Shown here piece by piece: positions 1 to 8,246 of a stretch of 54,535 nucleotides of DNA; within the stretch, counting starts at the first letter, position 1, and every line of letters starts with the position of its first letter. The position numbers and the translations under genes were made by a program. The DNA is from Pseudomonadota bacterium (GTDB lineage: Bacteria; Myxococcota_A; Polyangia; Haliangiales; Haliangiaceae), in the NCBI GenBank assembly GCA_022360315.1, contig JAKSDA010000335.1:1-54535 (forward strand). The letters are read 5' to 3'. The notes under the pieces were generated by a model, which was not told the DNA's origin, did not search any database, and worked only from the letters and a program-made list of their open reading frames with translations.

Positions 1-215
1 CCCCGAAGGCTTGATGGTCAAGTTTTCGGGGGGTATGTGTGACTGAGGACTACGAACGCAGTCCTGGGCCTTGAGCAGCTCAGCTGCCGAGCATCCGAAC
101 GTGGTTGCTATGAGTAGACCGGTGTCACGTTTCTTACTAGGAGCACGAAGCCGGTCGGCAACATTCTGCCCGTCGGCGAGGTGCACAATTCATGAGGGAC
201 CATCAGGGGTGTCCC
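1..215. terminator. Hairpin at window start, otherwise no gene seen
   Basis: Positions 1-31 form a near-perfect hairpin: CCCCGAA (1-7) pairs with TTCGGGG (25-31), and CTTGA (10-14) pairs with TCAAG (18-22) around a 3-base loop. It lies downstream of the minus-strand conflict operon, so it may end that transcript, although no U-tract is visible. Positions 32-215 hold no convincing coding frame. Confidence 0.4.
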
Positions 216-588
216 TCAAAAAGATTGCTCGGAATCCCGGCTATCTCCATCAATCTTCATGCTGCTACTCACCTCGGATACGTGCAAAACCCGGCAGACG
301 TAGTCGCTGCTGTGTGCCCGACCGGTGGCTCTGGCTCGCTGCAGTACCTGGTTCACGTACCGGGGCTGGGCAATCGGCAGTGTTCGCTGCATAGACATTC
401 TTGGGCAGATTCACACCGGGCAGGTCACCGTCGATATCCAGCCCGGCGTCGCCACGAAGGAACTGTCTGAGCTGATCGTTGTCCGCGAACATGCTGCGCA
501 GCAGCTTGGTCAGCCAGGGTTGGATTGCCCGGCTGACCGGGGCCAGCCTCGGCGCAACAGTTTCGGGTGCGGGGTTTTTATCCGTCAT
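216..588 (-). pseudogene. Decayed, internally deleted copy of the EAD-membrane gene
   Basis: The start (ATG at 588) encodes an N-terminus nearly identical to the intact gene at 1814-3181, sharing for example SRAIQPWL and GLDIDGD. After about 65 codons the similarity jumps to the far C-terminal part of that gene (VLQRARATG, SDYVCRVLHVSE), now in another frame. About 0.9 kb, covering all membrane helices, is therefore missing and the reading frame is broken. The leader upstream of the start (589 to about 660) also matches the leader of the intact gene, including the ribosome site, so the duplication included its 5' region. A short EAD-only peptide of about 107 residues could still be made. I infer local duplication followed by deletion. 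Confidence 0.8.
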
Positions 589-716
589 GCAGTGGCTCCT
601 CGATCGGCTTCTTCATGGCCATTCCTGATTGGCCAAGCTCACTCGACCAGGCCTGTGCCAACCCCGAACGGCGCAGCCGATCCCGATCCGGAGTTGTAAA
701 CCGGCATGAATCCCTG

Positions 717-1775
717 TCACGGCTTCACCTCGGACACCCAGGCCAGCTCCACCCCATCCGGCCGCCAGGCCGGCAACAAATCCTCGCCCACCCGGGTCGC
801 CACTTCGCGAGTCACTTTGAGCTTGCCCGCCCTGTCCTTATCCATCTCGACCAGGAACAGTTCCCAACCGTGGTTGGACGCCACATCCTCGATGGCCAGG
901 GCCGCGACCTGGGTGCCCGGCGCAGCCAGCAGCCGGGTCCGCCGGCCAGTCAGCACATTGACCCGATACAATCCGGGCAACTGCTCCCGCGCCGCCTCGG
1001 TCGAGATCGTGAACCCGGGTTTCAGCTCCTTGCCCGGCCCGCGAATGGTCACGATCAGACTGCGCTGACTCTCCCAGGCCACCCCAGTGGCACCACGCGT
1101 GCCCGGCACCGGGATGGCTTCGATGCTGCCGCGCAACCCCTGGCGAACCACCTGGAACGGCATTCGCGGCAACTTTTCGGCCCCCCGGCGCGGAATGAGC
1201 AGCTGAGTCCCCCACTCGCAGTCGCGCCGCAGCATAGTCGCCAGCACGCCGCACCCCTGTCTGCGCAGCGCAAACACCGCATCGGTATAGTGGCGCCGGC
1301 CATCGGGCACCGCCGCAGCGCGCAACCATAGACGCACGTTGCCCTCGGCACTGGTCAGATCCTTCATGCGAATGCTCTCAAACCCGCGGCCGCGGTCGTC
1401 CAGCTTCACCGTCTTTTGCCACAGAGGCTTGCATGACGACTGTTGCCGCGACAGCTCCGGACTCCGGCGGTTTCCATCGCAGTTGCGCAAAACAAAGAGA
1501 TAAACCGTCTGGCTGAATTCTCCGTCGATCTCGATATCCATGATGGTTTCGGGATCCTGGACGGCGTTGGGCGTGATGCGCACGTGCGGCCGGCGTTTGA
1601 CCACCTGGGCAGTCTTGGTCCCGGGGGTTTGCGCGCTCTGTGCCCGGCCAGGCCGCACAGGTCCGACAAGAACCCCGGCAGCAAGACCCACAGCAAGGGC
1701 CACAGGCCAGAGCCGAGACCGCCATACAGAGCGGTCCATGCAGATGCGAATAATGAGCTGGTGGCTGAGTTTCAT
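717..1775 (-). CDS. Secreted protein, last gene of the EAD conflict operon
   Basis: About 352 residues. I start at ATG 1775 because it is preceded by GAGGAG at good spacing; an upstream TTG at 1817 would overlap the stop of the preceding gene by four bases. The N-terminus has a basic stretch and a hydrophobic segment (residues about 22-37) followed by RAQSAQ, a likely signal peptide, so the protein is probably periplasmic or cell-surface. The middle contains many paired cysteines and beta-rich sequence. The last 25 residues (PAWRPDGVELAWVS) resemble a single TolB/WD40-like propeller blade. I do not recognise the family. Its position right after the EAD-membrane gene suggests that it works with that protein on the outer face of the membrane. 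Confidence 0.7.
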   Translation of the reverse strand: MKLSHQLIIRICMDRSVWRSRLWPVALAVGLAAGVLVGPVRPGRAQSAQTPGTKTAQVVKRRPHVRITPNAVQDPETIMDIEIDGEFSQTVYLFVLRNCDGNRRSPELSRQQSSCKPLWQKTVKLDDRGRGFESIRMKDLTSAEGNVRLWLRAAAVPDGRRHYTDAVFALRRQGCGVLATMLRRDCEWGTQLLIPRRGAEKLPRMPFQVVRQGLRGSIEAIPVPGTRGATGVAWESQRSLIVTIRGPGKELKPGFTISTEAAREQLPGLYRVNVLTGRRTRLLAAPGTQVAALAIEDVASNHGWELFLVEMDKDRAGKLKVTREVATRVGEDLLPAWRPDGVELAWVSEVKP

Positions 1776-1813
1776 ATGCTTTCTCCTCGTGGGCTTTCTG
1801 TCGCGCGGTCTTC

Positions 1814-3181
1814 TCAACCGCTGTTGGGAATGCGCTCGATGTCACCGATGTCGAGCACGCAACCCCCAGCTGCGCTGTCCGGCGGCGTGAGAGTCACGCT
1901 GTAGGTTTCGCCCGGCCGGGCATCGTTCGGCCCGGGCGGGCAATCGGCACCGACCAGAATGACCACATCCCGGGTCGCGCCCTCGGATACGTGCAAAACC
2001 CGGCAGACGTAGTCGCTGCGGTCTGCCTGACCGGTGGCTCTGGCTCGCTGCAGGACCTCGTTTAACGCGGGCTGGCAACCGGAATGGACACGCGCCACCC
2101 GGGGGTAACGCAATCCCCAGTGGCCCATGGCAAATGCCCGGGGCGCCTGGGGCAGCAACAGCGCAAATACCACGCCCTGGAGCGCGGCCACAGCCACACC
2201 AGCCCGACGCCACACGCGGCTGGTTGGCGACGTGCCGGACACAGCGCGGCCCGCTCGCACCGCGAGCCACATGACCAGGCCACTGGCCAACGCCAGCCAG
2301 CCCCACACACCGGCCAGAGCCAGACGGCGACCGTCATTGACCGATGACTCGTTTTCAAGCCATGAGCACACCTCGAAGCTGATCTGCCGGGGCAGACTTT
2401 TGCCCGGGTTGCACGACCGGTCGGGCGGAGTCGGGCCCATGACAATGTCGGTGACCCCCACGCCGTTGGCATAGAGCACCATGGCACAACCCAGGACCGG
2501 AACCACCATAGCAAGCCACACAAGCGCTGCCCGGGTGCGCCGGATGCGCAGAAGAAGCACCGCGACAACAACCAGGCCGGCCAGCAAAACCGGTGCAGTG
2601 CGCTCGATGCCCAGACCAGCCAGAGGGCCGATCAGAGCGTACCAGCCCAGACGCACCATGCCGGCCAGGCCGGTCGACAGCAATGTCCAGGCGGAATAGG
2701 TGAATGAATCGGGGTCCATTCCGATGAGAACAACCCGGGCGCGATGGGCCTCGACACCGAGCTGGTAAGCCACAACGGCAAATACGACCAGCCCCGCGAC
2801 CAGGCTCAGCCAGGCACGCGGACTGTGAGTGACCAGCCACAGAGCGCGGAATGCCGGATGAGATACCCGCTTCTCGAAAGTTCGAATCTCGCTCTCCCGT
2901 CGGGGTCTGGCCTTGACCAGGGCCTCAAAGAAGTCTCGGGTCAAATGGCCACCCGCGATCAAAATGTCGGCAACGCCCGCCGCATAGTCGTTCTTGGGCT
3001 GACGCACATCGGGCACATCACCGTCGATATCCAGCCCGGCATCCATACCAAGGAATTGCCTGAGCTCCTCGTTGCTCGTGAACATGCTGCGCAGTAACTT
3101 GACCAGCCAGGGTTGAATCGCCCGGCTGACCGGGGCGGGGCCCGGCCCAGCAGGTTCGAGCACGGCGTCTTTATCAGTCAT
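1814..3181 (-). CDS. EAD domain fused to a multipass membrane protein
   Basis: 455 residues, ATG 3181 preceded by GAGGAG. Residues about 20-105 form a cytoplasmic helical effector-associated domain: the pattern LL..MF....L..FL, then DYA...A..L...G.LT..F..AL, then RP.R..EI matches the C-terminal domain of the CHAT protein at 7300-8208 position by position. After a short basic linker come about six hydrophobic segments (near 123-142, 164-185, 192-212, 217-235, 285-305, 325-345), with a Cys-containing extracytoplasmic loop between the fourth and fifth and a Cys-rich C-terminal region of about 100 residues. EADs are known as homotypic adaptors in bacterial conflict systems. I infer that this protein anchors, or is the target of, the CHAT-EAD protease at the membrane. 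A broken paralogue lies at 216-588. Confidence 0.8.
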   Translation of the reverse strand: MTDKDAVLEPAGPGPAPVSRAIQPWLVKLLRSMFTSNEELRQFLGMDAGLDIDGDVPDVRQPKNDYAAGVADILIAGGHLTRDFFEALVKARPRRESEIRTFEKRVSHPAFRALWLVTHSPRAWLSLVAGLVVFAVVAYQLGVEAHRARVVLIGMDPDSFTYSAWTLLSTGLAGMVRLGWYALIGPLAGLGIERTAPVLLAGLVVVAVLLLRIRRTRAALVWLAMVVPVLGCAMVLYANGVGVTDIVMGPTPPDRSCNPGKSLPRQISFEVCSWLENESSVNDGRRLALAGVWGWLALASGLVMWLAVRAGRAVSGTSPTSRVWRRAGVAVAALQGVVFALLLPQAPRAFAMGHWGLRYPRVARVHSGCQPALNEVLQRARATGQADRSDYVCRVLHVSEGATRDVVILVGADCPPGPNDARPGETYSVTLTPPDSAAGGCVLDIGDIERIPNSG

Positions 3182-3315
3182 GGAGTTGCTCCTCGATCGG
3201 CTCCCTCATGGCCACTCCTGATCGACCAGGAGTAGCTCACTCGCAAAAGGGCTGTGCCGGACCAGCCGATCTCGATCGCGGCACGACAATTTTTTTTGCC
3301 CGGCCGCTCAGCCGC

Positions 3316-4398
3316 CTAATCCATCAGGTGGTGAAAGCGTCCGCTCTGCGCCAGTCGTTGTCGAATGATCGCGATGGGAATTCCCTGGTTGTAGGTCGGC
3401 CGATGAAATTTCGCATAAAGCGGATCACCGGCGTGATGCAGGGCAACTAGGTCCCACCTGGCATTGAAGCAAGGAGACCCAGAAGACCCGCTGTCTGTGT
3501 CGGCAGAGTACCGAACCCGAGTGTGATTGGCATTGATCGCGCTGACCTGCCCCACTGCAATGGTCATGGCAGCGCCATCGGGATGCTGGACGATAAATAC
3601 AGTGTGCCCCTGCGCGATCCGGGCCTGGCTGTCGAGGCCGAGAAACCCGCGCCGGTCCGCCGTCGGACCCCTGCCAAGAGCGTCTTCTGCAGCAGGTGCG
3701 CTCAGCCGGAGCAGGGCATAGTCGAGCTCATCCGGATCCCGCTCGGCAAAGCCGCGCGCACCATCGGGCTGGATGTCGAGCCCGCTGGGCCCGGCCGATT
3801 CGATGTGCCAGTCATCGGCCAGCGTGTGCGTGGTGCCCGGACGGATCACATACGCGCCGGCGCTCATCTTGTAATCGAAGCGCACAATCACCTCGGCAGG
3901 TCGATGGTGCCGGTTCAGCACCGGCTCGATGACATGGGCATTGGTCATCACTGTGCGAGTACCGATGAGAAAGCCGGTTCCCACCGCTCGTTGCGCGATC
4001 TCTATCCGACACACACAGGCCTCGGCCCGGGCCACGCCGGCGTGAAAGGTGGCCAGGTCGACAAACCCGACGTCCCGCTGGAGAATGCGCTGCAGCGCCT
4101 GGTCATCCGGAAGCTGTGGTGACAGACCGCGAGCCATGGCCACAGCCTGGAGGGCGGGATTGCGCGGATTGGCAACCCGCGCGGCAAGGATCAGATCGGC
4201 CGAAACTCCGTGGCTGTCGAGACTCTCGATGACTTTGTAGAGCTGGGTTGGATAGTCGTCGTAAAGACTGGCAAAACTGTGAATGTTCTTGTTCAGCTCG
4301 TACTTGAGAAGCTGCTGAAACTGCTGCGGAGTAAAGGCGTCCTGGAGCGCCCGGGCGAGCTGGCCCTGGGCTCGACCGTCGAGTTGTACGATGGTCAT
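3316..4398 (-). CDS. EAD1-trypsin-like serine protease
   Basis: 360 residues, ATG 4398 with GAGGTG upstream, three bases after the stop of the zinc protease. Residues about 5-85 are an EAD1 domain, ending with the characteristic LILAARVANPRNP. Residues about 125-345 are a chymotrypsin-fold protease: His155 in TNAHV, Asp227 in ELDYALL and Ser306 in GSSGSP make the triad. No signal peptide is visible, so the enzyme should be cytoplasmic. EAD1-trypsin fusions are a recurrent effector type in multicellular-bacterium conflict systems; the partner is normally another protein carrying EAD1. No second EAD1 is evident in this operon, so the partner may be encoded elsewhere. A 134-base gap separates it from the EAD-membrane gene downstream. 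Confidence 0.9.
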   Translation of the reverse strand: MTIVQLDGRAQGQLARALQDAFTPQQFQQLLKYELNKNIHSFASLYDDYPTQLYKVIESLDSHGVSADLILAARVANPRNPALQAVAMARGLSPQLPDDQALQRILQRDVGFVDLATFHAGVARAEACVCRIEIAQRAVGTGFLIGTRTVMTNAHVIEPVLNRHHRPAEVIVRFDYKMSAGAYVIRPGTTHTLADDWHIESAGPSGLDIQPDGARGFAERDPDELDYALLRLSAPAAEDALGRGPTADRRGFLGLDSQARIAQGHTVFIVQHPDGAAMTIAVGQVSAINANHTRVRYSADTDSGSSGSPCFNARWDLVALHHAGDPLYAKFHRPTYNQGIPIAIIRQRLAQSGRFHHLMD

Positions 4399-4401
4399 GA
4401 T

Positions 4402-5151
4402 TCACCTCGATGCCCCGGGATACATCGCGGCCATGAAAGTTTCGTCCATGTCCGAGAGCCGGGTATTAAACGGAGTCGAAAAGCCGCCAATGGTGAGCTC
4501 GGCCGGCACTGCGTACAGCATGATCGACGCCGGGTCAAAGGCCGAAACGTTGGTTTGATCCTCGGCATAGCGCCGCAGTATCTGGATGTCGACCGCATCT
4601 CGGTCCCATCCCTGGGTGTGCCAGTAATAGGCGTACACTTTGTCGACATCCCACGGAATGCCAGCACGGGGATTCTGATGCTCGTGAATGCAACCCAGGA
4701 CATGGCCAAACTCGTGCAGCACGATGCGGGACACTTCGTCGTCCGGGCTGTCAGGAGTGAGCCAGCCCAGGTTCATGGTCGGCCGGTCGCCCTCGATGGT
4801 CAGAATGTCTGTGCCGAGATAGGACCAGGAACCGCCCGGTTCAAAGGCGACCCGGATCTCGGCGTCGGGGTCGCTGCCAAACTCAAACTCGATATTGGCA
4901 TACTGCTGCCAGGTCGCGGCGTGGTGAGCGACCCGGTCGTGGACCGCCGGGTCGCCGTCCGTGAAACAGACCCGGAGCACACGCCCGTTTTTCCACATTC
5001 TTCGCTTGATCAGAGCCAGCTCCAGGCCGGTCGGCACAGATACATTGCTGGCGCGCTCCTGCCGCGCACACTCGATCGCTGCGACGCGTTTGCTCGCTGG
5101 CAGGACAAGCTCGGTGCACAGTCGAATACTGGTCGCTTGGGTCGCGCTCAT
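4402..5151 (-). CDS. Cytoplasmic astacin/matrixin-type zinc metalloprotease
   Basis: 249 residues from ATG 5151. The zinc site HEFGHVLGCIHEHQNP gives His146, Glu147, His150 and His156 and is of the astacin form (HExxHxxGxxHEH). A Met-turn follows at SIMLY (Met211). Substrate-cleft strands precede it (residues about 58-130). No signal peptide or propeptide is visible, which is unusual for this mostly secreted family and suggests an intracellular role or activation by another protease. It is closely packed between a 176-residue unknown gene and the EAD1-trypsin gene, so co-expression is likely. Assignment to the metzincin clan is firm; astacin versus matrixin is less certain. Confidence 0.85.
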   Translation of the reverse strand: MSATQATSIRLCTELVLPASKRVAAIECARQERASNVSVPTGLELALIKRRMWKNGRVLRVCFTDGDPAVHDRVAHHAATWQQYANIEFEFGSDPDAEIRVAFEPGGSWSYLGTDILTIEGDRPTMNLGWLTPDSPDDEVSRIVLHEFGHVLGCIHEHQNPRAGIPWDVDKVYAYYWHTQGWDRDAVDIQILRRYAEDQTNVSAFDPASIMLYAVPAELTIGGFSTPFNTRLSDMDETFMAAMYPGASR

Positions 5152-5193
5152 GGTTCTACCGGGTTGGCGCGGGCGGCATCGGTTGTGGCCCTC

Positions 5194-5724
5194 TCATCCA
5201 GCGTGGTTGCCGCCACTGCCGGTGCGGACGATGGGATCCTGTTCGATCCACTGATCGGGAGTAGTCGGGCTCTGCAGCCTGATCCACACCTCGAAATCCT
5301 TGCCGGCCGGGAGAGCGAGCGTTTTGCGGCGAATCCCGTGTTCCAGCTGCGCATCGCTCCACGGCTGAGTTTCTGGCGCAGCCTCCTGGGTATAGTGCAC
5401 GCCTCGCTCGGCCACAAATGACGGGTCGGACATCAACTCCTCCACATCGAGTTCGGGCTTCCATTGAATGGCCACTGTGCGCACAGAAAACCGATGAGCG
5501 CAGTTGTCGGGACCGCGGGTAAAGCGGACCAGCAGGCATTGTTCGGCATCCCGGTCGGGCACGATGACATCCTGGTCGTCGCCCGGCTCAATACGCCCGA
5601 TCGGCATCCATGACTGCTCGGCCAAAACCTCGAATGTGCCCGCGCTGTCGGGCTGGCCATTCCAGTCCGTGCGGATGTCGATACCCAGTGCAGCGGTCTT
5701 GCCGGTGAAAATATCGTGGTGCAC
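5194..5724 (-). CDS. Unrecognised protein, possibly the frameshifted C-terminus of the kinase
   Basis: 176 residues if started at GTG 5724. The sequence has normal protein composition (acidic and hydrophobic residues alternating, beta-rich), whereas the kinase frame over the same DNA becomes Ser/Thr/Arg-rich and looks non-coding from about 5740 down. The two frames overlap by 291 bases, far more than elsewhere in the operon. Two readings are possible: a separate gene starting inside the kinase gene, or a frameshift near 5725-5770 that split one kinase-plus-C-terminal-domain protein. I found no known domain. A possible role is as the kinase's sensory or effector-binding domain. Confidence 0.55.
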   Translation of the reverse strand: MHHDIFTGKTAALGIDIRTDWNGQPDSAGTFEVLAEQSWMPIGRIEPGDDQDVIVPDRDAEQCLLVRFTRGPDNCAHRFSVRTVAIQWKPELDVEELMSDPSFVAERGVHYTQEAAPETQPWSDAQLEHGIRRKTLALPAGKDFEVWIRLQSPTTPDQWIEQDPIVRTGSGGNHAG

Positions 5725-6611
5725 TCCCGGATTGCCGGCCGGCCGTGCAACAGCCCCATCAGCCAGCGCCTGTGCCAGCCCCGCTGGCCCTTTTCGAGAG
5801 CATCGAGAAGCCCGGCCATGTCGGCAAACCGATCGTCCCGGGCCGGCGCCAAACCGCGCACCAGGGCGTCGTGAATGCTTCGGGGTACCTGGGCCTCGGC
5901 GGGCGGAACGGCCACCAGGCCGCTCCTGCGGGCTCTGTGCAGTCCGTCAAAATCCCGCTCTGCAAAAGGCTGCTCGCGGTACAGAGCCTCGTACAGAGCC
6001 AGGCAAAAGCTGTACTGATCGCTGCGATTGTCGGCCTGGTTGCCGCTCATCTGCTCGGGAGCCATATATGCCGGCGTCCCCATGACCGCGCCCTGGGCGG
6101 TCAGCCCCCTGTCCACCTCGCGGCCCGGACTGGCCGGGCGCTCATCGTGGTCAGGCTCGACCCTGTGTGCACTGCTGGCCTCGGACATGATGCGAGCCAG
6201 TCCAAAATCTGCGACTCGAGGCCGTCCGTCGGCACCGATCAACACATTGTCGGGTTTGAAGTCGCGATGGGTCAGGCCGGCCTGGTGCGCAGCCTGGAGC
6301 CCGCGACCCACCTCGATGAATTGGTCGAGAATCTCGCGCTGGCGGCGAGGCTGGGCGAGTTCATCTTTGCTGTCCAGCCAATCGCGCAGAGTCATCCCGC
6401 GGATTAACTCCATGGCGATGAAGACCCGGTCCTGATAGGTACCGACATCGTATACTTGCACCACATTCGGGTGAGACAGCTGGGCCAGGGTTTGCGCCTC
6501 ACGCAGCATGCGCCGATTGGCCACTTCTGCCCCGTGGCCTCCGGATCGGACCAATTTGATCGCCACTTTGCGGTCGAGTTGCTCGTCGTAGGCCGAAAAT
6601 ATGTCGCCCAT
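5433..6611 (-). CDS. Eukaryotic-type Ser/Thr protein kinase
   Basis: Kinase domain at residues 1 to about 270: VAIK Lys19, catalytic HRDFKPDN (Asp117), DFG at Asp135, activation segment ending GTPAYMAPEQ. Two problems are visible. First, the ATG at 6611 lies inside the glycine loop: the frame reads KILAASGMGDIFSAYD across it, and strand beta-1 lies upstream, overlapping the end of the sigma gene, with no in-frame ATG, GTG or TTG until 6827. The loop itself is degenerate (AASGMG for GxGGMG). Second, the last roughly 110 codons look out of frame (see 5194-5724). The kinase may be translated by coupling to the sigma gene, or be damaged at either end. There is no membrane helix. Kinase plus ECF sigma is a common regulatory pair. 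Confidence 0.8.
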   Translation of the reverse strand: MGDIFSAYDEQLDRKVAIKLVRSGGHGAEVANRRMLREAQTLAQLSHPNVVQVYDVGTYQDRVFIAMELIRGMTLRDWLDSKDELAQPRRQREILDQFIEVGRGLQAAHQAGLTHRDFKPDNVLIGADGRPRVADFGLARIMSEASSAHRVEPDHDERPASPGREVDRGLTAQGAVMGTPAYMAPEQMSGNQADNRSDQYSFCLALYEALYREQPFAERDFDGLHRARRSGLVAVPPAEAQVPRSIHDALVRGLAPARDDRFADMAGLLDALEKGQRGWHRRWLMGLLHGRPAIRECTTIFSPARPLHWVSTSARTGMASPTARAHSRFWPSSHGCRSGVLSRATTRMSSCPTGMPNNACWSALPAVPTTALIGFLCAQWPFNGSPNSMWRS

Positions 6612-6622
6612 GCCGCTTGCTG

Positions 6623-7258
6623 CTAGAATTTTTCGCTGTTGTTGTCGCGACCCAGCTTGCGCTGCCAGCTCCGCGCCCAGTCTTCCAGGTTGGCCAGGGT
6701 GCTGGACAGAAGCGCGGGATTCTCGGCCAGCTCTCGCAGCTTGTCTTCCAGCGTTTGACGGGCGCGCTGCAGGTGGCGGCCGGCCGTACCCGGCGGAATG
6801 TCCAGAATCCGGGCGATCTCTTTCACCCTGACCTCCTCCCAGTAATACAGCTCGAGAATGACCTGGTATTGCACCGCAATGCTTCGCAATGCCTGCAGGA
6901 TGAGCCGCTCTTCCTCGCGTCGGGCCAGCACCGAGCGCGGCCCGGGCAACAGAGATTCCATACTGGTCTCCTCCATGTCGACCGCGGCCCCATTGCGATG
7001 CTTTTTGCGAATGTGGACGCGAAGCACGTTGTACGCGATGGAAAAGAGATAGGAGCGAAACTTTTGCGGGTCGTTTAGCCGATCGCGTCCCTCCAGACAG
7101 GCCCGGAACGTATCCTGGACCAAGTCGCCGACCGCGACCGAAACCTTGTTGGCGAAGAAGCGCTCGATCGCGTCGTAATAGCGCTCGAACAGGGCTGCCC
7201 CTGCCGAGCGGTCTCCGTCGCGCCAGCGTGCCAGCAATTCCGCGTCACTTGCGTCCAT
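6623..7258 (-). CDS. ECF RNA polymerase sigma factor
   Basis: 211 residues from ATG 7258. Region 2 (DLVQDTFRACLEGRDRL, then FRSYLFSIAYNVLRVHIRKK) and region 4 (QYQVILELYYWEEVRVKEIA, then GTAGRHLQRARQTL) are both present. The stop lies in the glycine-loop region of the following kinase gene, and the start is 41 bases after the CHAT gene stop. No anti-sigma factor is seen beside it; the adjacent Ser/Thr kinase may control it instead, as in ECF groups that sit with kinases. It could direct expression of this protease operon, but no target promoter can be assigned here. Confidence 0.9.
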   Translation of the reverse strand: MDASDAELLARWRDGDRSAGAALFERYYDAIERFFANKVSVAVGDLVQDTFRACLEGRDRLNDPQKFRSYLFSIAYNVLRVHIRKKHRNGAAVDMEETSMESLLPGPRSVLARREEERLILQALRSIAVQYQVILELYYWEEVRVKEIARILDIPPGTAGRHLQRARQTLEDKLRELAENPALLSSTLANLEDWARSWQRKLGRDNNSEKF

Positions 7259-7299
7259 GGCGGTATGATACTGCGCGGTGCACGGTTTTGCCCGGTCCG

Positions 7300-8208
7300 T
7301 TACGGGTGCACAAGAGCGCGGATTTCGTCGGCCCGGTCGGGCCGTTCCCGGGTCAGTGCGTCGGCAAACTGCGCCGTGACCAGACCGCGGTCCATGAGCT
7401 TCTCGGCAGCCAAAAAGGCGTACTGGGCGCGCGCTGCATGGGCTGCTGACGGCAGGGCATCGACCAGCTCGCGGCTCACCTTGTGGCGGAGAAAGCGGTA
7501 GAGGTCGCCCGGCGCAAACATGTCGGTGAGCAGATCGGCCAGTCTTGATTCGAGCCGGGCACGCGATGGGCCGGGCACAGGGTCGACCGGGCTTGCCGGA
7601 GCCGCTTTTCGAAATGCCCGCTGGCCGACCAGGACCACTGCGCCGGGATCGACCCCGGGTCGAGCGAGCAAAACCGGCCCCTGCCGATCCTGGCCGGGCA
7701 CGCCTTGCAAAGCGATCTCGTTGACACCGAGATCGAATGCATTTTGCACCGAGCGACCGTAGCCGAGGCCCATGTAAAACGCGATGGCAGCGTCGTTGTC
7801 CATCCCCTCGCGCATGGCGATGGCAAAATCGACATATTCGGTCACCGCGCCCGCCTGCTGCGCCGAAACACACGCACTGAATACCACGACGCGAATATTG
7901 TCCCTGAGCGTACCCAGCATACGGGCCAGCACCGGTCCGGGCACGGCCCTGGCCGAGCCATCGCGATCCATGAGCAGGATCGAATTCTCCTGTCCATGTC
8001 CACTGAAATGAACAATGTGCGGCTGATGGTGGAGCAAGGCGTCCTGCAAATCGCCGGGCTGAACTGCCCACTTGCCAAAAACCTCAATGGCATCGCGGTA
8101 TTCGGATGCGCGGATTCTGGCCTCGATGGCCCGATACTCCCGGTCGAGGGCAAGCCGAGCAGTATCGCGCGGATTGGCAGCGAGAAAAAGCACCCGGATC
8201 GTCGACAT
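7300..8208 (-). CDS. CHAT-domain caspase-like protease with C-terminal EAD
   Basis: 302 residues from ATG 8208, chosen because CHAT proteins typically begin IRVLFLAANP; a GTG at 8256 would overlap the thioesterase stop. Catalytic His71 (VHFSGHG) and Cys113 (FSACVSAQQ) form the CHAT dyad. A short Pro-rich linker (about 204-215) leads to a helical EAD at 218-302 (LLTDMF, RFL, LVTAQFADAL, RPDRADEI) of the same subtype as the N-terminus of the membrane protein at 1814-3181. The protein should be cytoplasmic and presumably is recruited or triggered by EAD-EAD contact. It is the first conflict gene after the thioesterase, 38 bases downstream of it. Confidence 0.9.
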   Translation of the reverse strand: MSTIRVLFLAANPRDTARLALDREYRAIEARIRASEYRDAIEVFGKWAVQPGDLQDALLHHQPHIVHFSGHGQENSILLMDRDGSARAVPGPVLARMLGTLRDNIRVVVFSACVSAQQAGAVTEYVDFAIAMREGMDNDAAIAFYMGLGYGRSVQNAFDLGVNEIALQGVPGQDRQGPVLLARPGVDPGAVVLVGQRAFRKAAPASPVDPVPGPSRARLESRLADLLTDMFAPGDLYRFLRHKVSRELVDALPSAAHAARAQYAFLAAEKLMDRGLVTAQFADALTRERPDRADEIRALVHP

Positions 8209-8246
8209 GGCGAGATCGAGTATAGCGTCCCGATGCCGATAGGGGG

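Noticed and set aside
7259..8071. Upstream extension of the sigma-factor frame to 482 codons
   Set aside because: The extension overlaps the CHAT gene on the same strand in another frame and is Arg/Gly-rich; conserved sigma sequence begins at the ATG at 7258.
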